Below are positions 8,243 through 16,548 of a stretch of DNA of 64,000 nucleotides, one piece after another. Numbering within the stretch: the stretch's first letter is position 1; every line of letters begins with the position of its first letter. The notes below the pieces were generated by a model. It ran no database searches. It was not told the DNA's origin and worked only from the letters and a program-made list of their open reading frames with translations. A program made the position numbers and the translations under genes. Origin of the DNA: Leptodesmis sichuanensis A121 (GTDB taxonomy: Bacteria; Cyanobacteriota; Cyanobacteriia; Leptolyngbyales; Leptolyngbyaceae). The DNA lies in the NCBI RefSeq assembly GCF_021379005.1, contig NZ_CP075171.1, positions 3,472,001-3,536,000 of the forward strand. Reading direction: 5' to 3'.

Positions 8243-8966
8243 CGGGCGTAAAGTTTCTTCTCAAAAAGGAACTCGTTGCTGTCTCAATGGCCATGGTGCA
8301 ACTGAGTTGATCGGCGATGGGACTACGAGAGTAATTGATCATGTCGGGTTGTAGCAAGGCACTTCCGGAAAGCTCCGTCGATAGTTGCAGTAAACGCAGA
8401 TCCAGCCTACTGAAATCACAGGTGAAAGCGGCCACGATCGTTGCTTGACTATCAAATACGCGAATATTGTAGCCATACCCACGGGCGATCGTACTGAAGC
8501 GGTTCACAAACTCATAGCGCTGCAGATAATCCAGCACTTCCCAGAACTGCCGATCCACCATCAGGTCAACCCGTCCTGCCTGTCCTTGCTGAATCGGATA
8601 AGCCAACCAATCCATAATCAACTCCCTGCCAAATTGTTGATTCAACTCCTCGGTATTGGCAACAATTTGTTCCTGCACCCACCAGAGACTGGGAATAGTA
8701 AGATGGGTCGGAGAAATGGTGTTGGAGGTCACTACTCCCGGTGGAGTTTGGCCAGGTTGGAAGGCTTTCACATCTAAAGGAGGCTGACTGGGCAGGGAAT
8801 TGTTAATCAGCGGCAGCGTTCTCTCTGGCTCGGCAGCCAGCGATCGCCCTGGCCAACCCAGCCCACTCCCCCAGTAACCCAGGAGCAGCACTGGCATCAG
8901 CATCCACGGCTTCCCTGGCGGCCAAAGCTTTACAGTTACAGGTTGTGATCCGCTCTGCCTTGTCAT
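8235..8966 (-). CDS. conserved exported protein of unknown function, 243 aa
   Basis: A hydrophobic stretch at about residues 21-46 (MLMPVLLLGYWGSG ... SLAAEP) looks like a signal peptide with a plausible AxA-type cleavage site. The mature part is about 195 residues with a predicted alpha/beta pattern (RVDLMVDRQFWEVLDYLQRY, YGYNIRVFDSQATIVAAFTC). No family is recognised. The gene begins two bases after the comFB stop and must be co-transcribed with it, so it may act in the same surface or motility process. It ends against the solute-binding protein gene with an 8-base overlap. Confidence 0.7.
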   Translation of the reverse strand: MTRQSGSQPVTVKLWPPGKPWMLMPVLLLGYWGSGLGWPGRSLAAEPERTLPLINNSLPSQPPLDVKAFQPGQTPPGVVTSNTISPTHLTIPSLWWVQEQIVANTEELNQQFGRELIMDWLAYPIQQGQAGRVDLMVDRQFWEVLDYLQRYEFVNRFSTIARGYGYNIRVFDSQATIVAAFTCDFSRLDLRLLQLSTELSGSALLQPDMINYSRSPIADQLSCTMAIETATSSFLRRNFTPVK

Positions 8967-8968
8967 CC

Positions 8969-9466
8969 CTACAGCATATAACGGCTATCCTGCCATTCGT
9001 GACTTTCGGCCAGAGAAGTGCCCCGCTTGTGCCAGGTAATCTCGCCACGGGCTGTGCGGATCAGGGTGTGCTCAACTTCATCGACTAGATTAGCCCAGGA
9101 CAGATCCTCTGATCCCAGCAGTTCCTTTAATCCTCTCAGAGCATCCTGCGGCCCCCGATCGACTTCCAGCCTCAGCGGTGGGGAACTTCGCAACGGATCG
9201 CGCTGAATGGCGGCTAAGGCTTGACGAACCGCTAGAGCAATTTTGGGTTGCATTTCTCTCGTCGCCCGTAAGCGCTGTTGTTGCAAGCCTTTCTGGCTGG
9301 TGGCATAGAGAGGTGGTAATCGATTCAGGGCGTAGGCGATCGCTTCAGATTTATTAACATAGTGGGCGATTTTGGGCGGTAGTTGCTTTTGTTGTTTATC
9401 AACTTCTTCAGCAACCAGCACTTCCATTACGTTCAAATACGTTTGGGCAGGCTGTACGATACTCAT
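8969..9466 (-). CDS. late competence development ComFB family protein
   Basis: The 165-residue product carries a ComFB domain near residues 10-100: YLNVMEVLVAEEV, then EAIAYALNRLPPLYATS, then a basic helix (RLRATREMQPKIALAVRQAL). The first and second blocks are the family signatures. Cyanobacterial ComFB-domain proteins have been reported as cyclic-di-nucleotide receptors that link signalling to type IV pili and phototaxis; whether this one binds a nucleotide is inference. It heads a two-gene unit with the exported protein at 8235 (gap of two bases). A pilT gene lies 30 kb away. One copy of a dispersed 75-bp palindromic element sits 130 bases upstream. Confidence 0.85.
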   Translation of the reverse strand: MSIVQPAQTYLNVMEVLVAEEVDKQQKQLPPKIAHYVNKSEAIAYALNRLPPLYATSQKGLQQQRLRATREMQPKIALAVRQALAAIQRDPLRSSPPLRLEVDRGPQDALRGLKELLGSEDLSWANLVDEVEHTLIRTARGEITWHKRGTSLAESHEWQDSRYML

Positions 9467-10066
9467 AGTTGAAAAGCAGTGAGTTAAACAGGAACAGAAG
9501 TAGAAAAGCTGAAAATCACCACAGTACAGCTTTCAGGCACCCTATTGAAATTGTACGCAAACAGATCACAGGCGATGCATTTAATTGCACTGGATTTAAA
9601 CCTTGTCCAAGTCCAGAACCGAAGTTTCTCTGATCGGAAAACGACCGTTCTCTCGCTGGACTTGGTTTAATCTCACAGCCTCATTTCATTTGCAAAAATG
9701 ACTCGCTCACTCCTCAATCAGCTTGATTGCGGCATCCTTCTCCTGGCAAGGAGCTTAACTTTTAATTAAAGCGCTTCTATCACGTTCGTCAAGCCTTTTT
9801 CTGGATACCCTTGATCGCGCGATCGCCTGCCCCAGCCCCCTTAAAAGGATTTGTCAGAAGTTGTGTGGGAAAAGCGCCATTCTAAATTTCAGCTTATACA
9901 ATGATGCAACACTCTAGAAGCTAATGGTCTGGCCTGCTTACCAACCTTCATGACCTGTGCTCAATCCAGAGCCTGAACAGAGTTGCCAGCAGCTTTGCCT
10001 TTTCTAGCCAGGACGCTTCTCAAGTCATCAGGGCATCCTTATTACTTCCTCCCAACCGTTGAGAGT
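9467..10066. other. divergent intergenic region with dispersed repeat copy R1
   Basis: This 600-base stretch separates comFB from the membrane repeat-protein gene. It holds the palindromic element R1 (9596-9670) and a HIP1-like cluster near 9815. A TTG codon at 9983 would extend the downstream frame by 28 residues without a credible ribosome site, so I treat 9983-10066 as leader. Confidence 0.5.
9596..9670 (+). repeat. dispersed 74-75 bp palindromic element, copy R1
   Basis: The element runs from TTAAACC to GGTTTAA. The outer arms are AAACC-TTGTCC-AAGTCCAG on the left and CTGGACTTGGTTT on the right, so a 13-bp stem forms around a six-base bulge; the core contains TTTCTCTGATCGG. Three further copies occur at 25432, 19471 and 37540. 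This copy lies in the divergent region between comFB and the gene at 10067. Confidence 0.85.
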
Positions 10067-11950
10067 ATGTCAAGCCGAGGAATCGACCGATTTTATCCAC
10101 AACTATCTTTGACAGGTTTTCGCAAAACAGTTAGTCGCAGTCGCATTGGTTCCCGATTAATTCAGGGAGCTAAGCGGCTGGGTGTCCCACTACTTTGGGT
10201 CGGTGTGATTGCCTTCTGTGGAGGAACGGGGTATTCCGCTTTTTGTTGGTTAGCCGCTCCATCGGGTAATACCGGATGCGATCGTCTCTGGCTGTTCTCT
10301 CCAGATGCAGACAAGTTATTTTGCGCCGAGCAAGCCGCCCGGTCGAAGAAAGCCGATCAGCTTCTGGCAGGGTTGCGGTTAGTGGATGGCTGGCCTTCTG
10401 ACCATCCTCTGCATCGGGAGGTTGCCAAACTGCAGCGGGAATGGACTCAGGCTCTTCTGGCGATCGCGGCCCAGAAAGCCTCTAATAATGATTTAAAAGG
10501 GGCCATTCAATTCGCCAAACAGGTTTCTGCCAATAATCCTCTTTACAAAGAGGCCCAAAAAAATATTTCCGATTGGGAAAATAATTTGAAACAGGTGAAA
10601 GCGATCGAATCCGATTTGCGAGTGGCGCTTTGGAGTAGAGATTGGACAAAGGCCGAAGCCCTGTTGCAGCAACTGCCCGCTCAGAAAAACGATTACTTAC
10701 AACGCCAGGTGAACCGATGGGAAGAGCAAATTGCGACCGAACAAATTGCTTACCAACAGTTTGAGCAAGTGCGTCAACTGGTCACTCCTGATCCGGCAAA
10801 CCCGCAAGGCAAGATTGAAGAGGATGCCACTAAGATCGGGGAAGCAATTCGGATGGCAATGCAAATTTGCCCCAATCAATACAGTCGGATCGATATTCAA
10901 AACTCGATCGAGCGCTGGAGTTGGTTGCTGGCAGAAATAGCCAGAACCCGACTGAAGCAGGGAGATGTAGAGGCCGCGATCGCGGCAATTCAATGGATTC
11001 CTGACCATATCTCTCTCCCCCATGATCTGAATCAGTTGCTCTGGTTTGCCCGTGCCCGTACCTTAGCCACAAATCCACCACCCAAGATTCCCACCCAGGC
11101 TGACCTGTGGAGTGTCCTGACAACGCTCGCGGCCATTCGCCAAATTCCAGCCAATAGCCCGTTTCACACTCAGGTACAGTCTTATCTTCCCCAGCTTGAA
11201 GCCCGTTTGCAGGATATGACCCAACTAACTTTGGCGCAAGCGGTTGGTAGTGTGCAGCAACTGCCTACCCTGATGCTGGCAACGCAAATGGCTCAAACCA
11301 TTACGCCCGATCGCCCTCACCGCATCTACGGTCAATCCCTGATTGCGGAATGGAGGCAGGGCATGGAGCGGGCAGAAGATCGTCCTTACCTCTATGGAGC
11401 CCAACAACTGGCAGCTTCAGGAAAGATTCCAGATCTGCAGGCGGCGATCGCCCAGGCTAGCCAGATTTCGTTGGGACGAGCCTTACGTCCAGATGCTCAA
11501 GCGGCCATTTTCACCTGGCAACAAAAGATTCAAACCATTGAAGATCGACCTGTGCTGGAGCAGGCGCGATCGCTGGCAAAACAAGGCAAACTGCCAGCCG
11601 CGATCGCATCAGCCCAACAAATTGCCGCTGGTCGGGCACTGTACCCAGAAGCTCAGGCGGCCATTCAAACCTGGACAGTCACTTTGCAAACGGCAGAGGA
11701 TCAGCCCATTCTGAAGCAGGCTAATGCTCTTGCTGATCAGGGTGATCTGGGAGCCGCGCTGGATCTGGCCTATCAAATTGCTCCCGGACGAGCGCTCTAC
11801 GATCAAGCCCAAACCGCGATTGCCCGCTGGTCTGCCAAACTGGAAGCCACCCATCGCTCCCGTCGATTCGCCCGTTTCCAGGATGACGATCGCCGCTATC
11901 TGGACAATTTTCGCGATTATCCCCCTCCTTACTTTCGCTATGGCCGATAG
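10067..11950 (+). CDS. membrane-anchored helical-repeat protein (paralogue of 45997-47997)
   Basis: The start is placed at ATG 10067 (MSSRGIDRF); a TTG at 9983 is possible but lacks support. The 627-residue product has a short cytoplasmic N-terminus and one membrane segment (VPLLWVGVIAFCGGTGYSAF). A pair of cysteines spaced by 15 residues follows (GCDRLW ... KLFCAEQAARS), then about 500 residues of alpha-helical repeats. The last three repeats are 52-55 residues long, each starting EDRP or EDQP and containing GRAL-x-P/D-x-AQ. The fold is likely a TPR-like solenoid in the periplasm. A clear paralogue lies at 45997-47997 with the same membrane segment, cysteine pair and repeats. Function is unknown; a scaffolding role is inference. 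Confidence 0.75.
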   Translation: MSSRGIDRFYPQLSLTGFRKTVSRSRIGSRLIQGAKRLGVPLLWVGVIAFCGGTGYSAFCWLAAPSGNTGCDRLWLFSPDADKLFCAEQAARSKKADQLLAGLRLVDGWPSDHPLHREVAKLQREWTQALLAIAAQKASNNDLKGAIQFAKQVSANNPLYKEAQKNISDWENNLKQVKAIESDLRVALWSRDWTKAEALLQQLPAQKNDYLQRQVNRWEEQIATEQIAYQQFEQVRQLVTPDPANPQGKIEEDATKIGEAIRMAMQICPNQYSRIDIQNSIERWSWLLAEIARTRLKQGDVEAAIAAIQWIPDHISLPHDLNQLLWFARARTLATNPPPKIPTQADLWSVLTTLAAIRQIPANSPFHTQVQSYLPQLEARLQDMTQLTLAQAVGSVQQLPTLMLATQMAQTITPDRPHRIYGQSLIAEWRQGMERAEDRPYLYGAQQLAASGKIPDLQAAIAQASQISLGRALRPDAQAAIFTWQQKIQTIEDRPVLEQARSLAKQGKLPAAIASAQQIAAGRALYPEAQAAIQTWTVTLQTAEDQPILKQANALADQGDLGAALDLAYQIAPGRALYDQAQTAIARWSAKLEATHRSRRFARFQDDDRRYLDNFRDYPPPYFRYGR

Positions 11951-11984
11951 TCATGTCTCTTAATCTCCTGCCATCAGAGGGGCC

Positions 11985-12052
11985 ATTTGTCATTCATCCA
12001 CTCCCTCATTCTCCCACTCCCCCTTCTCTGACTTCCTATTCCCTATTCCCCC
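11985..12052. repeat. short tandemly repeated sequence tract (C/T-rich)
   Basis: Degenerate seven-base units such as CTCCCAC, CTATTCC and CTATTCCC follow each other between two convergent genes and reach into the last codons of the glycosyltransferase gene at 12043. They resemble the STRR repeats typical of filamentous cyanobacteria. Confidence 0.55.
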
Positions 12053-13245
12053 TGCAGCGCTCTTCCTCGCCAGGTCCATCCCCAACCCGTTTCCGTTTTG
12101 ATTAGGGACGCAATAAAAATAGCCGCCACCAGGAGTCCTCCCACCCCCATTGGCCACGGGGAACGTAAAGGGATGGCAGAAACCCGTTGAATATCCTGGC
12201 AAAGGCGATACTGGTTTAGGACGCAGGCCAGGGTCAGAACGATCGCCAGTCCATCTACGCCATTCAGGCCAACAGCGATCGCTTTGATCAACAAAGCCAT
12301 CCCTGCCAACCAGGGCAACGCAAACACGCAGAAGATGATAAATGCCGAGTAAAGGGTCAGGCAGCTATTGCGTTGACATCCCAGATGCCAGTTTTTCGTC
12401 CAGCCTTCCCATAAAGCGGCTCCCGTGGGATACATTTGCAGGGAGGCTAATTTATGGCCCAAAGCATAGTACAGCTTTAAACTAAAGTCCTTAATCCGCC
12501 GTCCCAGTTCCACATCTTCTACGACCTGATCAGCGACCGCCCGATGACCACCAATGCGATCGTAGGCCGAGCGACGAAACAGCATGAAGGGGCCAACGGC
12601 AAAAATGGTGTCAGATTTGGGATCATTGACCTGCTCAAAGGGCATGGCAGTCACTAAAAGACTGGCAATCAGCGGTTGAGCTAACCATTCGGTGAAACAG
12701 CCACAGACGATCGCAGGCCAACACGTCAGTAGATCAAGCGATCCTGCTTCCATCACTGCGATCGCAGTCTCGATCGCTCCTGGCTGCAAGCGGACATCCG
12801 CATCCAGAAACAGCAAAAAGTCTCCTGTCGCTTGGTCAGCCGCCTGAGCGCAGGCCCAGTTTTTCCCTATCCAGCGCTGATCTCCAGGTCGGGGTTGGCC
12901 CTTCAGGATGTGTAATCGGGGATCATATCGTTCGCTGTGGAGGGCTTGGGCGATCGCCAGGGTGTCATCTGTCGATTGATCATCCACCACCCAAACCTGA
13001 AGCTGTTCAGCGGGTGCTGGGGTACTATCCAATACCGCGCTCACACAGTCCCGAATGTTCCTTGCCTCGTTGTAAGCCGGAATGATGACGGTAACGGTCT
13101 GGAGCAACGGCTTTACTGGACTGACAGGGGAAGGGAGTTGGGGAGCGGCGATCGCAGCAGCCCGAAACCGACTGGCGTACAACAGGCCTACTCCCAGAGC
13201 CAGCGATAACAGCAGGGTCGTTAACCAGGAAAAAACAAAAAACAT
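12043..13245 (-). CDS. family 2 glycosyltransferase, membrane-bound
   Basis: The product has 400 residues. An N-terminal membrane helix (1-24) is followed by a GT-A domain with TVIIPAYNEARNIRDC near residue 52, WVVDDQSTDDT near 85 and the metal-binding FLDADVRL near 144-151. VVEDVELGRRIK near 240 fits the ED general-base motif and W-x-x-NWHLGCQ the Q/RxxRW-like region. Two or three C-terminal membrane helices close the protein. The arrangement resembles HpnB- or CruG-like cyanobacterial enzymes, which glycosylate hopanoids or carotenoids; the substrate here is not determinable. The neighbouring methyltransferase is divergent and unrelated. Confidence 0.82.
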   Translation of the reverse strand: MFFVFSWLTTLLLSLALGVGLLYASRFRAAAIAAPQLPSPVSPVKPLLQTVTVIIPAYNEARNIRDCVSAVLDSTPAPAEQLQVWVVDDQSTDDTLAIAQALHSERYDPRLHILKGQPRPGDQRWIGKNWACAQAADQATGDFLLFLDADVRLQPGAIETAIAVMEAGSLDLLTCWPAIVCGCFTEWLAQPLIASLLVTAMPFEQVNDPKSDTIFAVGPFMLFRRSAYDRIGGHRAVADQVVEDVELGRRIKDFSLKLYYALGHKLASLQMYPTGAALWEGWTKNWHLGCQRNSCLTLYSAFIIFCVFALPWLAGMALLIKAIAVGLNGVDGLAIVLTLACVLNQYRLCQDIQRVSAIPLRSPWPMGVGGLLVAAIFIASLIKTETGWGWTWRGRALQGE

Positions 13246-13346
13246 GACTAAAATGAGCGTGCAATAGCCTAATGGGACTGACTTTGCCAGGTGTGGGACG
13301 AGGCAAGTCCGTGATACGTCTTCATCTTTGATCTTAAATTGACTGC

Positions 13347-15332
13347 ATGATGACCTTTCTCACCGATTCTGCCGACAGTACCAGGATACATTTCTGCTCA
13401 GGGGGGCATCTCAAGCAGCGTAGTGCCTTGGGTCAGTTTTTGACTCCTGCTCCGCTGGCTCGGTTGATGGCAGCACAGTTTAGTCATTTAACAGGCCACA
13501 TCCGCCTTCTAGATCCAGGAGCCGGAGTTGGGGCATTAACGGCTGCCTTTGTCGAGCAGGTATTGGCCAACTGCGATCGCGTGAAAAGCTGCTCTATCAC
13601 CGCCTATGAAGTTGAACCCGTCTTTCTGCCTGCCCTCAAACAATGTCTGATGGAATGCTGTGCAGCTTTGGAAAGTAAAGGTATTCAGGCCAGTTATTGC
13701 CTGCACGAAGAGAACTTTATCGCAGCTTTGGCCGAGATGAATCTGCCACTTTTAGTCCCGTCATCGACAAACTTTACCCACGCCATTCTGAATCCACCTT
13801 ATAAAAAAATCCACAGCCAGTCCATTGAAAAGAAAATTCTTGCAAAGCTCGGAATTGAAGCCGTCAACCTGTATAGTGCATTCGTTTGGCTGGCCATGTT
13901 ACAGCTTACCGAGGGTGGAGAATTAGTCGCTATCACACCCCGAAGTTGCTGTAATGGAGCTTATTTTCGTCCGTTTCGTAAAGCTTTTCTGGCAAGCATG
14001 GCCCTGCAAAAAATTCATATTTTTGAGAGCCGTTCAGCCGCTTTTGCAGAGGATGGGGTATTGCAAGAAAATATTATTTTTCATGCTATCAAAACGAACG
14101 ATCAGCCGAACCAGATAGAGATCACCAGTCACTCTGGGATGGAGTTACATGATTGTTCAGAATTAAGCTATGTTCCCTATGGTGCGGTCGTTGCAGCAGA
14201 GGATGCCGAAGTTTTTATTCATATCTCAACGAACTTACTGGACGCGGCTGTACGAGTACAAATGGATCAATTTCCGGCAACGCTGGAGGACATGGGTCTG
14301 GAAGTTTCAACTGGCCCTGTTGTGGATTTTCGGTTGAAGTCAGCCTTGAGGACCCGCTTAGATGAGCGAAGCGTTCCCTTGCTTTATCCAGAGTCCATAC
14401 AAGCCGGAAAAATTGGATTTCCGCCCAGGCAGCCTCGCAAGCCGATCGCGATCGCACGCAACTCAGAAACGAGTAAATGGTTAGTTCCATCGGACTGGTA
14501 TGTTTTAACTAAACGATTTTCAGCAAAAGAAGAGAAACGCCGCATTGTAGCCGCCGTGTATTCTCCTCTGGATGTGCCCGCCTTAGGCATCGAAAATCAT
14601 TTGAACTACTACCATGCTCAAGGGCAAGGCCTGGATCCTGACCTGGCTTATGGATTGGCCGCATTTCTCAATTCAACGTTATTTGATATCTGCTTCCGGC
14701 AATTCAGTGGGCATACCCAGGTGAATGCTACTGATTTACGAAGAGTGAAATATCCCAGTAAAGATGACTTAATTCGGTTAGGTCGTCGAGTTGGTCAGGC
14801 TAGCTTAAGCCAGGAGCAACTGGATCAGGCTGTTCATGAAACTTTGTCGATTATGAGTGAAGCAATCAACGCAGTTCGGGCCAGTCAACGCATTCAGGAG
14901 GCGATCGCAATTCTGAAAGCGATTTCTGCACCCAGAGAGCAACAGAATGACCGTTCCGCTCTGTGCTTACTGGCATTGGCAGACATCCGACCTGGCACCC
15001 CCTGGGATCAGGCCACTGCACCACAACGTGGAATTACAGAAATGATGGATTGGTTTCGGGAGCATTATGGTAAGCAGTACGCACCGAATACCCGCGAAAC
15101 CGTTCGGCAGCAAACTCTGCACCAGTTTGTGCAAATGGGGATTGTAGTTGAGAATCCCGAACAGCCCGATCGGCCAATCAACAGTCCTAAGTGGTGTTAT
15201 CAACTTCACCAACAGGCATTGTCCCTGCTGCAAGCCTATGGCTCGCAGCACTGGGAAGAAGGTTGCCGCAATTATGCCGTCTCAGTAAAAAATTTATTAC
15301 GGGACAGAAACCTTACCATACCGGCATTCTAA
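13347..15332 (+). CDS. M.PstI/M.BsuBI-like N6-adenine DNA methyltransferase fused to a PstI-type endonuclease N-terminal domain
   Basis: Residues 1 to about 505 are a complete gamma-class N6-adenine methyltransferase: LGQFLTPAPLARLM, motif I LLDPGAGVGALT (54-65) and catalytic NPPY (149-152), the size of M.PstI. Residues about 508-661 match the N-terminal helix-turn-helix domain of BsuBI/PstI restriction enzymes: REQQNDRSALCLLALADIRP, RGITEMMDWFREHYG, YAPNTRETVRQQTLHQF and RPINSPKWCYQLH. The protein stops at LRDRNLTIPAF, where the PD-(D/E)xK nuclease domain should start; none is found downstream in any frame. It is therefore probably an orphan methyltransferase keeping a relic restriction domain. 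A CTGCAG target is inferred from the family. Confidence 0.82.
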   Translation: MMTFLTDSADSTRIHFCSGGHLKQRSALGQFLTPAPLARLMAAQFSHLTGHIRLLDPGAGVGALTAAFVEQVLANCDRVKSCSITAYEVEPVFLPALKQCLMECCAALESKGIQASYCLHEENFIAALAEMNLPLLVPSSTNFTHAILNPPYKKIHSQSIEKKILAKLGIEAVNLYSAFVWLAMLQLTEGGELVAITPRSCCNGAYFRPFRKAFLASMALQKIHIFESRSAAFAEDGVLQENIIFHAIKTNDQPNQIEITSHSGMELHDCSELSYVPYGAVVAAEDAEVFIHISTNLLDAAVRVQMDQFPATLEDMGLEVSTGPVVDFRLKSALRTRLDERSVPLLYPESIQAGKIGFPPRQPRKPIAIARNSETSKWLVPSDWYVLTKRFSAKEEKRRIVAAVYSPLDVPALGIENHLNYYHAQGQGLDPDLAYGLAAFLNSTLFDICFRQFSGHTQVNATDLRRVKYPSKDDLIRLGRRVGQASLSQEQLDQAVHETLSIMSEAINAVRASQRIQEAIAILKAISAPREQQNDRSALCLLALADIRPGTPWDQATAPQRGITEMMDWFREHYGKQYAPNTRETVRQQTLHQFVQMGIVVENPEQPDRPINSPKWCYQLHQQALSLLQAYGSQHWEEGCRNYAVSVKNLLRDRNLTIPAF

Positions 15333-15790
15333 TCCTCTAATTCAGTTTAATGGGGAGAGATTCCCTGGCTCTATCAATGCTCAAACTTCGCGGTTCTTAA
15401 CAAACGCCCACTTTCCGCCCTTTAAGTGTCACACTCAAACATTTAACCCTGAAAGCCTTGCTGAGCAAAGAATATGAGGCTATTAGTTCGCATGAACCAT
15501 TAGAGCGCAGTTGAGAATAGATGCTGTTTATTGAGATAAATCTCTGGCCAAGGCTTCTGGGAGTCCGTGGCTGCGTCGTTAATCCCTGATGTGCCAGTTG
15601 AAAGTGCGGAATGTGGGAAACGGGTTTCGCCAGAGAACCTATTTGTGCAAAATTAGACAAATCTTTCCTAAGAAATATGACAAAACTAACTTGATTAGTT
15701 ACGTTTCGGTTTCTTGCCTATAATCCTTACAAGGATATTCGTAATTCCTAGCTTTTCTTAGTAAACTGCAGTAAAACACTACCTTTTTTA
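15333..15790. other. intergenic region upstream of rpaA
   Basis: This stretch holds 458 bases. An 87-codon minus-strand frame here (15397-15660) has no recognisable features and is not called. No remnant of a restriction nuclease domain is seen after the methyltransferase stop. The right half holds the rpaA promoter region. Confidence 0.5.
15719..15724 (+). promoter_or_regulatory. candidate -10 box of rpaA
   Basis: A perfect TATAAT lies 67 bases before the rpaA ATG. No good -35 hexamer occurs at 16-18 bases; TTGATT at 15691 is too far. A GTTACGTT sequence at 15699 recalls half of the RpaB-binding HLR1 motif, but the second half-site is poor. Confidence 0.35.
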
Positions 15791-16534
15791 ATGATGCCTC
15801 GGATACTTGTCATCGATGATGACCCCGCAATCTCCGAACTGGTCGCTGTGAATTTGGAAATGGCTGGTTATGATGTCAGTCAGGCACCGGATGGCGTCAA
15901 GGGGCAGGCTATGGCTCTGCAATTGCAACCAGACCTGATTATGTTAGACCTGATGCTGCCTAAGGTAGATGGCTTTACCGTTTGCCAACGTCTCCGCCGA
16001 GACGATCGCACCGCTGACATTCCAGTCCTGATGTTGACTGCTTTGGGGCAAACTCAAGACAAAGTGGATGGGTTTAATGCCGGAGCAGATGATTACCTGA
16101 CCAAGCCTTTTGAGGTGGAGGAAATGCTGGCTCGGGTGCGGGCATTGCTACGCCGTACCGATCGCATTCCTCAGGCCGCCAAGCATAGCGAAATCCTCAA
16201 TTATGGGCCTCTGACTCTGGTGCCAGAACGGTTTGAAGCCATCTGGTTCGATAAGACTGTCAAGCTAACTCACCTGGAGTTTGAACTGTTGCACTGTCTC
16301 CTGCAACGACATGGGCAAACCGTCTCCCCCAGCGAAATTCTCAAAGAGGTTTGGGGATACGATCCCAATGATGATATCGAAACAATTCGGGTCCATGTTC
16401 GTCATTTAAGAACGAAGCTGGAACCAGATCCCCGTCATCCTCGATACATCAAAACGGTCTATGGCGCGGGATATTGTCTGGAGCTACCCGCCACTGGACA
16501 GGATGGAGCCGCTCAAGAATCATTAGCTGGCTAG
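15791..16534 (+). CDS. rpaA: response regulator RpaA (OmpR family)
   Basis: RpaA is the output regulator of the circadian clock, phosphorylated by SasA, and also affects energy transfer from phycobilisomes. The 247-residue protein has a receiver domain with the acidic pocket IDDD (8-11), phospho-acceptor D53 in [11 protein letters not shown] and K105 in LTKPFEVEE, then a winged-helix DNA-binding domain ([59 protein letters not shown]). The match to known RpaA along its length is very close from memory. The acyltransferase gene follows directly on the same strand. Confidence 0.93.
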   Translation: MMPRILVIDDDPAISELVAVNLEMAGYDVSQAPDGVKGQAMALQLQPDLIMLDLMLPKVDGFTVCQRLRRDDRTADIPVLMLTALGQTQDKVDGFNAGADDYLTKPFEVEEMLARVRALLRRTDRIPQAAKHSEILNYGPLTLVPERFEAIWFDKTVKLTHLEFELLHCLLQRHGQTVSPSEILKEVWGYDPNDDIETIRVHVRHLRTKLEPDPRHPRYIKTVYGAGYCLELPATGQDGAAQESLAG

Positions 16535-16548
16535 AGTTGCGCCGATCT

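Noticed and set aside
9983..10066. TTG start extending the repeat protein by 28 residues
   Set aside because: The extension has no paralogue counterpart and no ribosome site; ATG 10067 is the better start.
15397..15660. 87-codon minus-strand frame between the methyltransferase and rpaA
   Set aside because: No ribosome site, no family resemblance and unusual composition; also examined as a possible restriction-nuclease remnant and it does not match.
15691..15724. HLR1 (RpaB-binding) motif in the rpaA promoter
   Set aside because: Only one half-site (GTTACGTT) is close to consensus; the second is poor, so I do not claim it.
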